26,052 bases of DNA from Bacteroidales bacterium (lineage in GTDB: Bacteria > Bacteroidota > Bacteroidia > Bacteroidales > Muribaculaceae). The notes under the pieces were generated by a model. It was not told the origin of the DNA. It saw nothing but the letters and a program-made list of their open reading frames with translations, and did not search any database. Positions 9,126-17,160 of the stretch are shown here, one piece after another (position 1 is the stretch's first letter; every line of letters starts with the position of its first letter). Made by a program: the position numbers and the translations under genes. Where the stretch lies: positions 1-26,052 of the forward strand of contig CAAFXX010000054.1 of NCBI GenBank assembly GCA_900767075.1. The letters are read 5' to 3'.

Positions 9126-9512
9126 CTAGTCTCTGTAACCTTTTAGAAGTAGTGTGTCATCGCGCCCGGGCTCGAGCATCGACAGACATTTCTCAAGATT
9201 CTTATGGCGCGCATCGACGTTCTCGCTTTGCCTGTCATATACACCGAGATAATAATATGCCTTTGCCTCAGCACTACGGTCATCCTCTTTCTTTCCGTAT
9301 TCAAGAAGGATTCGGGCAAGAGAATCCGAACGGTTGAAATCGATATTATTCCGGGTCAATCGCCAACATTCCGTTTCAATCTTTTCAACTGTCGATTTAT
9401 TTCTGTCATGATTACATCCGAGACATATAAATACACATGGCAAGATGATTAATATCGCTCTAAAACCCACAGTGTATCCGATATGTGTATGTAGCTTATT
9501 GCCTATTGCCAT
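9126..9512 (-). CDS. N-terminal part of the split regulator (lipoprotein signal and first TPRs)
   Basis: 128 codons ending at the amber codon. A long hydrophobic stretch ('FRAILIILPCVFICLGCNHD') ends in a lipobox-like CLGC, so the N-terminus may be lipid-anchored in the periplasm. It is followed by the first TPR helices ('AEAKAYYYLGVYDRQSENVD'). As a separate product it would be a short exported TPR fragment with no DNA-binding part. An alternative start inside the first 17 codons cannot be excluded; the ATG at 9512 is the first after the promoter. Confidence 0.65.
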   Translation of the reverse strand: MAIGNKLHTHIGYTVGFRAILIILPCVFICLGCNHDRNKSTVEKIETECWRLTRNNIDFNRSDSLARILLEYGKKEDDRSAEAKAYYYLGVYDRQSENVDARHKNLEKCLSMLEPGRDDTLLLKGYRD

Positions 9513-9614
9513 TGTAGTAATATCAGAGAGAGTTGTATTGACAATCTCATATCAAACGGCATGAAATTATTTTATTCATAGCTTAATGTACCGTTATGAT
9601 TGTTTTTGGAAATA

Positions 9615-9646
9615 CAAAAATAATAAAAAAACATGTAAATTCCAAA
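9615..9646 (-). promoter_or_regulatory. Promoter of the split AraC regulator gene
   Basis: On the minus strand TTTG (9646-9643), 20 bases, then TATTTTTG (9622-9615): a perfect Bacteroidota -33/-7 pair. Predicted start of transcription is near 9611, about 100 bases before the ATG. Confidence 0.75.
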
Positions 9647-9667
9647 GGCCTTGAGATACGGGCATTT

Positions 9668-11365
9668 TCACTCGGAAGCTGGTTCACGGTCTTCCGCAGC
9701 CAAGCCGTGTGAACACGCAAGTTTCTGGTAAAGGCTCGGCTTAAGGCCGGTTTCTTTGGTAAAGACGGCTATGAAAGTAGCCTGTGATTTATAACCGACG
9801 CTCTCGGCAACCGCACGTATTGTCAGGTTTCCGTAATTTGCCGTGTCCTCAAATCTTCTCATCGCCTCCTTTATACGGTATTTGTTGAGGAATGCCCGGA
9901 AATTCATTCCGTATTCCTCGTTGATTACTTCCGAAACATAGCGGGAGTTGGAGTCGATGGCTGCTGCGAGGCGGTCGATGCTGCAGTCGGGGACGCAATA
10001 GAAGTCCGGAGATTCCATCACATGGCGTATGCGCGAAAGAAGTTCTTTCCTTTGTTCCTTATTAATCAAAAGGCGCCGCTCCTCCTTTCGCTCTTCCGGA
10101 ACAGAGGGTTCCGTGCCTTCGGTATTTCTTTCGCAGGCATTCAGACGGCTTTCGAGAGAATCCATATTGTCGGCATACCGGCGTTCCGATTCAAGCAGGT
10201 CGAGGTTTCGTGCGAAAAGGTCTTTATAGGCTGTCGACAGCTTTTTCTTCTGCCTCCACAACGATACAGAGAGCGCTGCTATCACTGCCACCACAATGAA
10301 AAGCGCTGTGATCCACCACCGCTGCAGGGCATTTGTGGTGTTGAGGGTGCGGATCGTGTAGGCGTCGGCGTTGCTTTCGAACAATGCCTGGGAATTCTTG
10401 ATGGCGTTGAGCGTCTCGCGGCTGAATATTGAATCCGACAGCGACAGATATTCCGACTTGTATTGCAAAGCTTCCGTGCGCAGCCCCATTGAATCATAGA
10501 TTCTCGCGATGTCGCGCAATGATTCCACAAGAAGATTGTTGTAATTTCCACGCCTGCCCATCGTTTCGTTAAGACGCAGATATCTTAAAGCCGAGTCAAG
10601 TTCCTGGCGACGTTCATAAATCCGCGCGATATGCGAATTGGCGGCAGCCACACACTCATCCGAGTCCAAGGAATCGCGGGCGAAGTCAGCGGCACGGTGG
10701 AATCGGGCGATTGCCTCCCGGTCCTTACGCAGCAGATCGGAAAGGAGTCCGCCGTTCAGCAGCAGATCATACCGCGAGCGGGAATCCGTACCCCCTAATT
10801 TAATGTATAGGTCCTGATATTTGCCCACAGAATCCGGATTTCCTTTCAGATAGTATGCATAAAGGAGGTTATTATATACCACCGGAAGGACTGACGCATG
10901 GCTTTCCCCTTTGACGGATGCAAGTGCCTTTCGATAGAATTGTATTCCCGTTTCAAGGTCATTGGTCGCCGAGAATACGTTGCCGATATCGGCGTATAAG
11001 GAGGGAAGCCGGTCGGCAAGACGATGCTTTTCGGCAATGCCCCTTGCCTTAAGGTATGAATCCATGGCTTCGGCAAAGCTTTCCTTACAGTACAGGAGAT
11101 ACCCCTTGCGCTGGTATGCCTTGGCAAATAGTTGCCGATTCCGCTCACCGTCATCACGCGAGCAAAGCGATGTGAAATATGCAAGTGCACGGTCGTAATC
11201 GCCTTGCCGCATGGCACTCTCACCTCTGGCGAACAATGTGTCAGCCATGAGTGCATTGGATGAGGTCGCGTCGGCAGTCCCCTTACTTTCGCCACGAGCC
11301 ACGGGCAAACATAAGAGCATTATCGAAAGTATCAATATGTATCTGAGATTTCTCATTGGCGACAT
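9668..11365 (-). CDS. TPR-membrane-AraC family one-component regulator
   Basis: 565 residues. A signal or anchor sequence (MRNLRYILILSIMLLCLPVARG) is followed by about 300 residues of TPR helices ('ADTLFARGESAMRQGDYDRALAYF', 'GIQFYRKALASVKG', 'ALQYKSEYLSLSDSIFS'). A membrane helix lies near 348-370 ('WWITALFIVVAVIAALSVSLW'), then a coiled coil. The C-terminal AraC domain has 'LTIRAVAESVGYKSQATFIAVF' as its second helix-turn-helix. The layout implies periplasmic ligand or protein sensing coupled to cytoplasmic DNA binding without a phosphorelay; the ligand is unknown. It is divergent from the secreted protein gene at 11621, the natural candidate target. Codon 1 (11365) or the Met at 11356 could start it; both keep the signal sequence. 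Confidence 0.85.
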   Translation of the reverse strand: MSPMRNLRYILILSIMLLCLPVARGESKGTADATSSNALMADTLFARGESAMRQGDYDRALAYFTSLCSRDDGERNRQLFAKAYQRKGYLLYCKESFAEAMDSYLKARGIAEKHRLADRLPSLYADIGNVFSATNDLETGIQFYRKALASVKGESHASVLPVVYNNLLYAYYLKGNPDSVGKYQDLYIKLGGTDSRSRYDLLLNGGLLSDLLRKDREAIARFHRAADFARDSLDSDECVAAANSHIARIYERRQELDSALRYLRLNETMGRRGNYNNLLVESLRDIARIYDSMGLRTEALQYKSEYLSLSDSIFSRETLNAIKNSQALFESNADAYTIRTLNTTNALQRWWITALFIVVAVIAALSVSLWRQKKKLSTAYKDLFARNLDLLESERRYADNMDSLESRLNACERNTEGTEPSVPEERKEERRLLINKEQRKELLSRIRHVMESPDFYCVPDCSIDRLAAAIDSNSRYVSEVINEEYGMNFRAFLNKYRIKEAMRRFEDTANYGNLTIRAVAESVGYKSQATFIAVFTKETGLKPSLYQKLACSHGLAAEDREPASE

Positions 11366-11418
11366 ACTCCATTAATCATAGCACGGCCGTAAGCACAGGC
11401 TTGAATTGATGACGGCGG

Positions 11419-11449
11419 CAAAGTTAGTAAATACCTATGTAAAAACAAA
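11419..11449 (-). promoter_or_regulatory. Promoter of the 9668-11365 regulator gene
   Basis: Minus strand TTTG (11449-11446), 19 bases, TAACTTTG (11426-11419). Perfect match to the Bacteroidota consensus; transcription should begin near 11415, about 50 bases before the start codon. Confidence 0.8.
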
Positions 11450-11550
11450 AATTCCGCCCGATGAAGGGAGAAAAGTGTTAAAATGATTATGATTTCGCGA
11501 AATTGAAACTGTTTTTGGGTGCAGAACGGCACCTGTGCTTACATTTTGCT

Positions 11551-11558
11551 TATTTTTG
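11551..11558 (+). promoter_or_regulatory. -7 box of the 11621 gene
   Basis: TATTTTTG matches the TAnnTTTG -7 element, with transcription predicted near 11562. No TTTG lies at the right distance upstream, so this promoter may need an activator. The divergent regulator would be a plausible one (inference). Confidence 0.5.
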
Positions 11559-11576
11559 CATCCAAAGTTCCATAAT

Positions 11577-11624
11577 ATGAAGCCGTACATCAGTACGGTT
11601 TCCCTAACAATTTCAAGCTTATGA
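11577..11624 (+). CDS. Possible 15-codon leader ORF coupled to the 11621 gene
   Basis: An ATG at 11577 opens a frame encoding MKPYISTVSLTISSL, and its TGA overlaps the ATG of the secreted protein gene as ATGA (11621-11624). It begins about 15 bases after the predicted transcription start, and its first half lies in a hairpin (AAGCCGTAC/GTACGGTTT, 11580-11601). The position suggests translational coupling or a leader peptide. With so short a frame, chance is a real alternative. Confidence 0.3.
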   Translation: MKPYISTVSLTISSL

Positions 11625-13828
11625 AATATTCTTACAAAGCAACAATCGGAAATCTGGCTTTGCTTGCCGCGGCAGCAATGGCGGGTGGCGCAGCTGAAGC
11701 CGCCGAGACCGTAACCGACATTTCCACCGCCGTCAAGGGAACGCGCGTTGACCTTACATGGAATAACCCTTATGCCGGCGAGACACTGCTCGACTGCGGT
11801 TTCGAGGACGCAGACTTTCCGGGCTCCGGCTGGTCGACGAAAGTAACCAACAATTACAGCTACATGTGTTCTTGGTTCCGTTTTCCGGGCGAGGATTTCA
11901 TCAAGACCAATAATTACCGCGATTATATCCATTCCGGAGATGCAAGTGCCATGATGTATCTCGACATCAATGCCATGAGGGGCGACCACGACCCCAAACA
12001 GGATGAATGGCTCATCACCCCTTCAATCGAGGGGGCATCGTATCTCCAGCTATATTACTATATGGATGCGATGATTCTCGAATACGGCTCGCAGGAGGGT
12101 TTCCCGGACCATTATTACGTAAAGGCAAGCTACGACGATGGCGCGACATGGGATGTACTCTGGGATGCTCAAACGGATGCTTCTCCTGAAACCGGATGGC
12201 ACAGCCTTATTCTTCCGTTACAGTCAGAAAAATCTGTAAAAGTGGCTTTTCAAGGAGTAAGCGACACCGGTGAGTATATCCATTTCCTCTGGGCTGTCGA
12301 CGATGTGAAAATTTCCGCCTCCCGCTCTGGTTCCCCCCTTGTTAAGGGCTATACCGTAAAACTTGACGGCGAGACATTGGCTGACCACCTGAACTCTCTC
12401 GAATACACCGACCTCAGCTCCAAGGAGGCGGGGCCGCATACCTATGAAATATTTGCCGAAACCTCCGACGGGCTGCTTCCGGTCGGCTCGACGGTCGTCT
12501 CGATCGATAAGATTGACTTGCTCCCGCCCACCGACGTGACTATAGATGCCGTTTATGATGACATGAACGAATCCTATACAGTCTCGGTAAAATGGAACGC
12601 TCCCACCGGAGGCGCCATAGACCCGGTTTATTACAAGGTCTATTGCGACGGCGTCGAGGCAGCCACATTCCTTGAAGACACTTCCATCGATTTCTGGGGC
12701 TATTCCAAAGGTATTTACGATTTCAAGGTATCGGCGGTTTATCAGAATCCCGACGGCGAGTCAGAACTTATCGGCAACCGCATTTCAATCGATACGCGCT
12801 TCAATGTGCGCGACCTGACTGCAGATGTGACAGAGCGAACCGTGAAACTTTCCTGGAAGGCACCCGAGAAAGAAGATATCGATGTGACGCATTACGTGAT
12901 CTGGCGCGCCAATGAGTGCATAGAGCCGAATGCCGGGTCAACGGAGTTTAACGATGTCAATGCACTTGCCGGCAATGCCCGCTACTATGTCACGGCGGTA
13001 TATTCAGACGGTTTCGAAGCCATTCCGGCTTACGTTGACGTCGTTAACGGTGAAAGCGCTCCCTTGACGCTCCCGTTCTCCGAGAATTTCGAAGGAGGTC
13101 ACCTTCCTGCCGGATGGTCGATATCCAATATGTATGACGGCACGCCCGACAATCTGTTATGGCAGTTCGATGATCCCAACCGACTGAACGTGACCGGAGG
13201 TGATTTTGATGGAAACTTCGCTTCGATCGACTGCGTGAACAGCGGATTCTATGTACTCGACAGCGGTCTTGAGACACCGTGGCTTAATCTCGACGGCCTT
13301 GATATTGCAAGCCTTTCTTTGGAGTGGACGCAGGATTTTGCTTCCAATGGCTTTGACGGCATGGCAACAGTTGAAATATTGTCAGAACCCGATGGCGAGT
13401 GGATCCCGGTGGATGTCCTCGAATCCTATGATCCGGAGGCTGAGACAACTGAATTCAAGCCCGAAAAACGGTCTCTCCCCATCGGCGACTATCTTGCCGA
13501 CGAGAAGGTCTTGAAGCTGAGATGGCATTATACCGGCGTGATGGATTATCATCTTGCCATCGACAACGTCAAGATATCCGATAAGACATCGGGCATAGCC
13601 GAGACGACAGTTGACCGAATTGTCTGCCGTCCTACTGCGGAAGGGCTTGAACTGCAGGCAACAGAGGGCATCATCGGGATCGATGTCTATTCCACCGACG
13701 GACGTCTCCTCGCCTCAGTTGACGGCGGCAGCCTCCAGCGTGTGAACATCCCCCTCTCCGACCGCGGCATCTTCATCGTCACCGTCCACACCCTCTCCTC
13801 CACCCACACCCTGAAGACCGCCCTCTGA
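11621..13828 (+). CDS. Secreted choice-of-anchor J / fibronectin type III protein
   Basis: 735 residues, exported: the signal peptide MKYSYKATIGNLALLAAAAM...AEA is cut near residue 28. A first choice-of-anchor J (MAM-like jelly roll) domain covers about 60-235 ('CGFEDADFPGSGWS', 'DEWLITPSIEG', 'AVDDVKISA'). Two Fn3 domains follow at about 305-390 and 395-475 ('PPTDVTIDAVYDD', 'VKLSWKAPEKEDI'). A second anchor J domain spans about 483-655 ('LPFSENFEGGHLPAGWS', 'AIDNVKIS'). The tail from 660 ('GIDVYSTDGRLLASV...GIFIVTVHTLSS') resembles a Por-type C-terminal sorting signal. No catalytic residues are visible; I infer a surface or secreted binding protein. The nearest relative in the window is the 1323-residue protein, which has the same anchor J domains. 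A strong terminator follows, so it is monocistronic. Confidence 0.85.
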   Translation: MKYSYKATIGNLALLAAAAMAGGAAEAAETVTDISTAVKGTRVDLTWNNPYAGETLLDCGFEDADFPGSGWSTKVTNNYSYMCSWFRFPGEDFIKTNNYRDYIHSGDASAMMYLDINAMRGDHDPKQDEWLITPSIEGASYLQLYYYMDAMILEYGSQEGFPDHYYVKASYDDGATWDVLWDAQTDASPETGWHSLILPLQSEKSVKVAFQGVSDTGEYIHFLWAVDDVKISASRSGSPLVKGYTVKLDGETLADHLNSLEYTDLSSKEAGPHTYEIFAETSDGLLPVGSTVVSIDKIDLLPPTDVTIDAVYDDMNESYTVSVKWNAPTGGAIDPVYYKVYCDGVEAATFLEDTSIDFWGYSKGIYDFKVSAVYQNPDGESELIGNRISIDTRFNVRDLTADVTERTVKLSWKAPEKEDIDVTHYVIWRANECIEPNAGSTEFNDVNALAGNARYYVTAVYSDGFEAIPAYVDVVNGESAPLTLPFSENFEGGHLPAGWSISNMYDGTPDNLLWQFDDPNRLNVTGGDFDGNFASIDCVNSGFYVLDSGLETPWLNLDGLDIASLSLEWTQDFASNGFDGMATVEILSEPDGEWIPVDVLESYDPEAETTEFKPEKRSLPIGDYLADEKVLKLRWHYTGVMDYHLAIDNVKISDKTSGIAETTVDRIVCRPTAEGLELQATEGIIGIDVYSTDGRLLASVDGGSLQRVNIPLSDRGIFIVTVHTLSSTHTLKTAL

Positions 13829-13861
13829 CCCTCTTCCTCTCTCTCACTCTTATTTCATACC

Positions 13862-13905
13862 ATGCACCCGGCATTTCGGAGGAATGCCGGGTGCATATTT
13901 TTATT
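13862..13905 (+). terminator. Intrinsic terminator of the 11621 gene
   Basis: Perfect 14-bp stem ATGCACCCGGCATT/AATGCCGGGTGCAT (13862-13875 with 13883-13896), 7-base loop, then ATTTTTATTA. It lies 34 bases after the stop codon. Confidence 0.93.
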
Positions 13906-13911
13906 ATAACT

Positions 13912-13957
13912 ACGACAAGGCGGCTGATAATCTTTTGATTATCAGCCGTCTTGTCGT
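13912..13957 (-). terminator. Long hairpin abutting the 3' end of tRNA-Leu(CAA)
   Basis: About 21 bp of stem (ACGACAAG-G-CGGCTGATAATC with its complement, one G-T pair) around TTTT. Its 3' arm includes the last base of the tRNA on this strand. It is placed as a tRNA terminator, but no U-tract follows on either strand, so it may act in 3' processing instead. Confidence 0.55.
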
Positions 13958-14038
13958 ACCCTGAGCCGGGGTCGAACCGGCACGGATTGCTCCATCGGTG
14001 TTTGAGACCGACGCGTCTACCGATTCCGCCATCAGGGC
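13957..14038 (-). tRNA. tRNA-Leu (anticodon CAA)
   Basis: 82-base cloverleaf: acceptor GCCCTGA with TCAGGGT, D-arm with GGTAGACGC, anticodon stem TCGGT/ACCGA with loop CTCAAAC (anticodon CAA, codon UUG), a long variable arm (TGGAGCAATCC) as in class II tRNAs, T-arm GCCGGTTCGACCCCGGC, discriminator A. CCA is not encoded. It has its own promoter at 14068-14099. Confidence 0.96.
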
Positions 14039-14067
14039 ATCCGCATGTTTTTTCTACCTTTGCGCGA

Positions 14068-14099
14068 CAAAGTTACACATTTTTCTCCAATTCCACAAA
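14068..14099 (-). promoter_or_regulatory. Promoter of tRNA-Leu(CAA)
   Basis: Minus strand TTTG (14099-14096), 20 bases, TAACTTTG (14075-14068). Perfect consensus; transcription begins near 14064, about 26 bases before the mature tRNA. Confidence 0.85.
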
Positions 14100-14142
14100 T
14101 TTTTATCGCCGGCTATTCTATTTTCATTTTCAGGCGACCCAT

Positions 14143-15510
14143 TTATTCGAAACGGATACGCGATTTACGGAGCACTTTCCAGCAGTTGCCTTCGAAGATC
14201 GCTGTACCGGAATTTTCCGTCACGATTCTTTCAGCCGTAGCTGCATCTTCGAAATTACCGGTGCAACCGCCTGCCAGAAATGTTGCCGGGTCTGAGAATG
14301 CAAGGTCTACCGCTGCGGCATCATCGGCAATTCTGAATGTGCCCACCAGACCGTCGCGGGTATCAAGTCGGTAAATAGTATTGCCGGGACTCGGACGGCG
14401 GTCTCCGCGGACAAAGAGTCCGCGACCGTTTGCACGACCGAGATATATGGTATTCAAAACCTTTGCAGGCTCTGCTTCCTGACGCAAGGGGCGTTCGGCA
14501 ACCGTCTGACGGGGAGCTGCAGTCTCGGTAATTTCAGGCGCAGCCTGACGGGATGCGGCATTGCTCCGCAGCACGGCTGATTCTTCACGCGCTGAACTGA
14601 GCTCAGACTCAAGTCGGTTAATCTCCTTGCGCAATGATGCAATCTCGACCTTAAGACGGGAATTGCTTTCCTCGGAAGCTGTCAGTTTATCGGTCACATC
14701 GCGCAGCTCGTCGTTCTTCTTCTGCATCGCCTTGCTGAAATCACGACGGAGTTCGTCGGCAGAATGTGAATCCGGCATTTCACCCCCTTCCTTAGATTCG
14801 GGCTGTTTCTTCATGATTCTTGCGGCAAACACCATAAGCCCGATTACAATAGCCACCAGCACGATCAGGATCACGACATAAATCCACGTACCGCTGTTGC
14901 GCGGAGTCGATGCCACTGCCTCCTCACGGTCCTGCTCGATGGCGTTTTGGTCGGCAAGAATGCGTTCCTGTTCCTCTACGGCGACCTCAGCAGAAGGGAG
15001 AGCCTCGGGACCGGATTCAGGCTGTGCTTCCCCGGGCGCCTCTGCTGCCGGTGCCTCTTGCGCCGGCAGTGCGGTCGGCGCATTCTTCGGTTCCTCTTTT
15101 ACGGGAGCGGAAACTTTAATTTTCTCCACTTGCTTGCGCACACGGTCTTTGGCTCGCTTACCGTCGGCAGAAAGGCCGGGGCTGGTGAAGAATGTCTTGC
15201 CCCAATATTCGACAAATTTCTGCTTGTCCCATGATTTGTAATCGGCAGGGGTCCGTACGGAATTGAAAGCCTTGAGGTTTTCCTTCTCTTTTGCCTTGAG
15301 CTTCGACTGCAGGTCGGACATAGAAGTGGCATTCACGTCATCGAGATATCCCGAAGCATCGTTGCTCCAGCGCAGATATAGCTTGGCGGCGATAACACGC
15401 GCCTCCTCCATCTCTTTGTCAGTCACCGCATAAGCTGCGAGCGGAAGGATTGTAAGGAAAATCAGAACGGTTATGTTGCGTAATAGTTTCATCATAGTCG
15501 GTATGTACAT
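14143..15510 (-). CDS. Uncharacterised membrane coiled-coil protein next to rpoN
   Basis: Up to 455 residues; I do not recognise the family. It has a signal peptide (MMKLLRNITVLIFLTILPLAAYA), then a helical exported domain of about 90 residues ('EARVIAAKLYLRWSNDASGY', 'YWGKTFFTSPGLS'). A Pro/Ala/Glu-rich linker follows, then one membrane helix near 206-231 ('WIYVVILIVLVAIVIGLMVF'), a coiled coil at about 250-310 and a beta-rich C-terminal domain ('YLGRANGRGLFVRGDRR', 'AGGCTGNFEDAATAERIV'). With signal cleavage the N-terminal domain would be periplasmic and the coiled coil and beta domain cytoplasmic. The longest frame is given; the Met pair at 15495/15492 starts directly at the signal peptide and is equally good. 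It lies 140 bases downstream of rpoN with its own probable promoter. Confidence 0.75.
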   Translation of the reverse strand: MYIPTMMKLLRNITVLIFLTILPLAAYAVTDKEMEEARVIAAKLYLRWSNDASGYLDDVNATSMSDLQSKLKAKEKENLKAFNSVRTPADYKSWDKQKFVEYWGKTFFTSPGLSADGKRAKDRVRKQVEKIKVSAPVKEEPKNAPTALPAQEAPAAEAPGEAQPESGPEALPSAEVAVEEQERILADQNAIEQDREEAVASTPRNSGTWIYVVILIVLVAIVIGLMVFAARIMKKQPESKEGGEMPDSHSADELRRDFSKAMQKKNDELRDVTDKLTASEESNSRLKVEIASLRKEINRLESELSSAREESAVLRSNAASRQAAPEITETAAPRQTVAERPLRQEAEPAKVLNTIYLGRANGRGLFVRGDRRPSPGNTIYRLDTRDGLVGTFRIADDAAAVDLAFSDPATFLAGGCTGNFEDAATAERIVTENSGTAIFEGNCWKVLRKSRIRFE

Positions 15511-15597
15511 TTAGAATATGTGTTCTTTTGAGGTTTAACTTCCGGATACATCCATGTTCCGCAGCCGGATCAAAGGATGAAATGCGTAAGTGATGCG

Positions 15598-15629
15598 CAA
15601 ATTTAGCCAATTTTTCCGTAAAATAAAAA
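15598..15629 (-). promoter_or_regulatory. Probable promoter of the 14143-15510 gene
   Basis: Minus strand TAAATTTG (15605-15598) fits the -7 box. TTTT rather than TTTG lies 20 bases upstream (15629-15626). It sits between rpoN and the membrane protein gene, so the latter need not depend on rpoN transcription. Confidence 0.5.
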
Positions 15630-15650
15630 CAGATTCGTCACTTGCTGTCG

Positions 15651-17039
15651 TCAAAGTTCCTTGCGCAGTCTCGCAACGGGTATGTTGAGCCGGTCGCGGT
15701 ATTTTGCCACAGTGCGCCTCGACAGATCGAAACCGCGTGCCACCATCTCTTCCATTATCTTCTGGTCGCTTAGTGGATGGCGCTTGTCCTCGGCGTCGAC
15801 GAGCATCTTTATCTGCGCCTCGATCTTGCGGTTCGTGGCGGCATCGGTGCCCTCTGCTCCCTCTCCTATAGTATCGCTGAAGAAGAACCTGAGGGGGAAT
15901 ATCCCCCACGGAGTCCCCACATATTTATTGGCGGTGGCGCGAGAAATTACAGAGAGGTCAAGACCGGTAAGCTCCGCCACATTCTTGATCATCATGGGAC
16001 GCAGCTTGTAGACATCTTCCGTGAGGAAATATTCCTTCTGAATCTTTACGATGGCGGTCATCACGGCGAGCATGGTCTGCTGCCTCTGCGACAGTATCTT
16101 TATGAAATCGCGCGCGTCGTTATAGTTTCTCACCACATATTCCGAGCCTCGCCGCGCTTTGCCGCGCGGTAATTGTCCGAGCGCATCCATCGCCTGCCGG
16201 AACGACAGGTCGATCTGGAGCTCCGGTATGCGGTTATTGAGCGAGATCGTGATTTCTCCCTCTTCATTGTTCACTATGAAGTCGGGGACAATCACCGAAG
16301 CCTCGTCGGCAGGGTTGGAACCGACCGATGCACCGGGCTTGGGGTTCAGGGTAAGAATCAGGTCGAGTGCCGCCTGCACTTTCTCGGAGCTCATCCGGAG
16401 CTGCGACACGATACGGTGCTTGTGTTTCATCACGAAAGCCTCATATGCCTCGCGCAATATCTTCAGGGCGTCGTCACGCGTGGAAGACGACGGCATCGCC
16501 TCAAGCTGCAGGATCAGACAATCGCGCAGATCGAAAGCGCCTATGCCCGGAGGATCGAGGCTTCTCACGGCATCGAGTGCCTCGCGGGCTTCAGTTTCTG
16601 TCACGTCGATACCCGGACCGAACGCCATGTCGTTTATCAGATTGGGGAGCGACCGGCGCAGATAGCCGTTGGTGTCGAGATTGCCTACTATATATCTGGC
16701 GGCAAGTTCCACTTTCGGAGGCAACGTTCTTTCCGACAGTTGCTCATCGAGATTATCATAGATCGACACCTCCTCATCGGCGGGCGTGAATGCAGGCACA
16801 TCGTCAGCCTGTCTCCGCAGCCCGTAAGTGTCATACGCCGTATAACGGTTATATTCCGTCTCAGGCGCCGGGGTTTCTTCTTTCACTTCAAGCGCCGGAT
16901 TCGCCTCAAGCTCTTTCTCGACGGCATCGTCAAGCTCCGGAGCGTTCAGCTCGAGAAGCCGGACGAATTTCAGCTGCTGTTGCGACAGCCGCATACTCAA
17001 CCGTTGCTCCATGCCCAGATTTTGTCGTGACGATGCCAT
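15651..17039 (-). CDS. rpoN: RNA polymerase sigma-54 factor
   Basis: Alternative sigma factor that directs core polymerase to -24/-12 promoters opened by AAA+ enhancer-binding proteins. 462 residues, close to the usual length. Region I at the N-terminus has the expected glutamine- and leucine-rich activator-interacting helix ('RLSQQQLKFVRLLELNAPEL', about 17-36). The core-binding region occupies the middle ('LDPPGIGAFDLRDCLILQLE'). The DNA-binding part ends with the RpoN box SRRTVAKYRD at 440-449, one residue from the textbook ARRTVAKYRE. The acidic region II is short. No TAnnTTTG box is visible between it and the tRNA terminator upstream, so its promoter is undefined. No enhancer-binding protein is in the window. 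Confidence 0.97.
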   Translation of the reverse strand: MASSRQNLGMEQRLSMRLSQQQLKFVRLLELNAPELDDAVEKELEANPALEVKEETPAPETEYNRYTAYDTYGLRRQADDVPAFTPADEEVSIYDNLDEQLSERTLPPKVELAARYIVGNLDTNGYLRRSLPNLINDMAFGPGIDVTETEAREALDAVRSLDPPGIGAFDLRDCLILQLEAMPSSSTRDDALKILREAYEAFVMKHKHRIVSQLRMSSEKVQAALDLILTLNPKPGASVGSNPADEASVIVPDFIVNNEEGEITISLNNRIPELQIDLSFRQAMDALGQLPRGKARRGSEYVVRNYNDARDFIKILSQRQQTMLAVMTAIVKIQKEYFLTEDVYKLRPMMIKNVAELTGLDLSVISRATANKYVGTPWGIFPLRFFFSDTIGEGAEGTDAATNRKIEAQIKMLVDAEDKRHPLSDQKIMEEMVARGFDLSRRTVAKYRDRLNIPVARLRKEL

Positions 17040-17110
17040 ATATGAATACTTGGAATTGCTTGAACACCGGAATGCGCCTCAGCTCATGTATCCCGGATAA
17101 AACTCAGACT

Positions 17111-17147
17111 ATAAAAATAAGGTTGCCGCCCGATATGCGCGACAACC
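17111..17147 (-). terminator. Intrinsic terminator of tRNA-Leu(UAA)
   Basis: Minus strand stem GGTTGTCGC/GCGGCAACC (17121-17147, one mismatch) followed by TTATTTTTATAG. It separates the tRNA from rpoN downstream. Confidence 0.8.
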
Positions 17148-17160
17148 TCGTGAAATAATG

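Larger units (their letters stand above)
7752..9512 (-). pseudogene. TPR-membrane-AraC regulator interrupted by one in-frame amber codon
   Basis: The frames 9512-9126 and 9062-7752 are the same reading frame, separated only by a TAG at 9128-9126. The codons after the stop read GIYEVAHYRRYSQGIYYF, a sensible TPR helix that runs straight into the downstream frame. Without the stop the gene encodes 586 residues with the same plan as the intact 565-residue regulator next door. Signal/lipid anchor, TPRs, one membrane helix, coiled coil and AraC HTH are all present, and the promoter upstream is perfect. This points to a single recent nonsense substitution or a base-call error rather than decay. A recoded amber is possible in principle, but nothing in the sequence supports it. 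Confidence 0.75.

Noticed and set aside
14055..14062. Plus-strand TACCTTTG box near tRNA-Leu(CAA)
   Set aside because: No -33 partner at the right distance and no plus-strand gene follows; the real promoter here is on the minus strand.
16173..17030. 285-codon open frame antisense to rpoN, and a similar one at 22057-22914 antisense to dusB
   Set aside because: Both are wholly inside strongly conserved genes on the other strand, with no own promoter and no recognisable domain.
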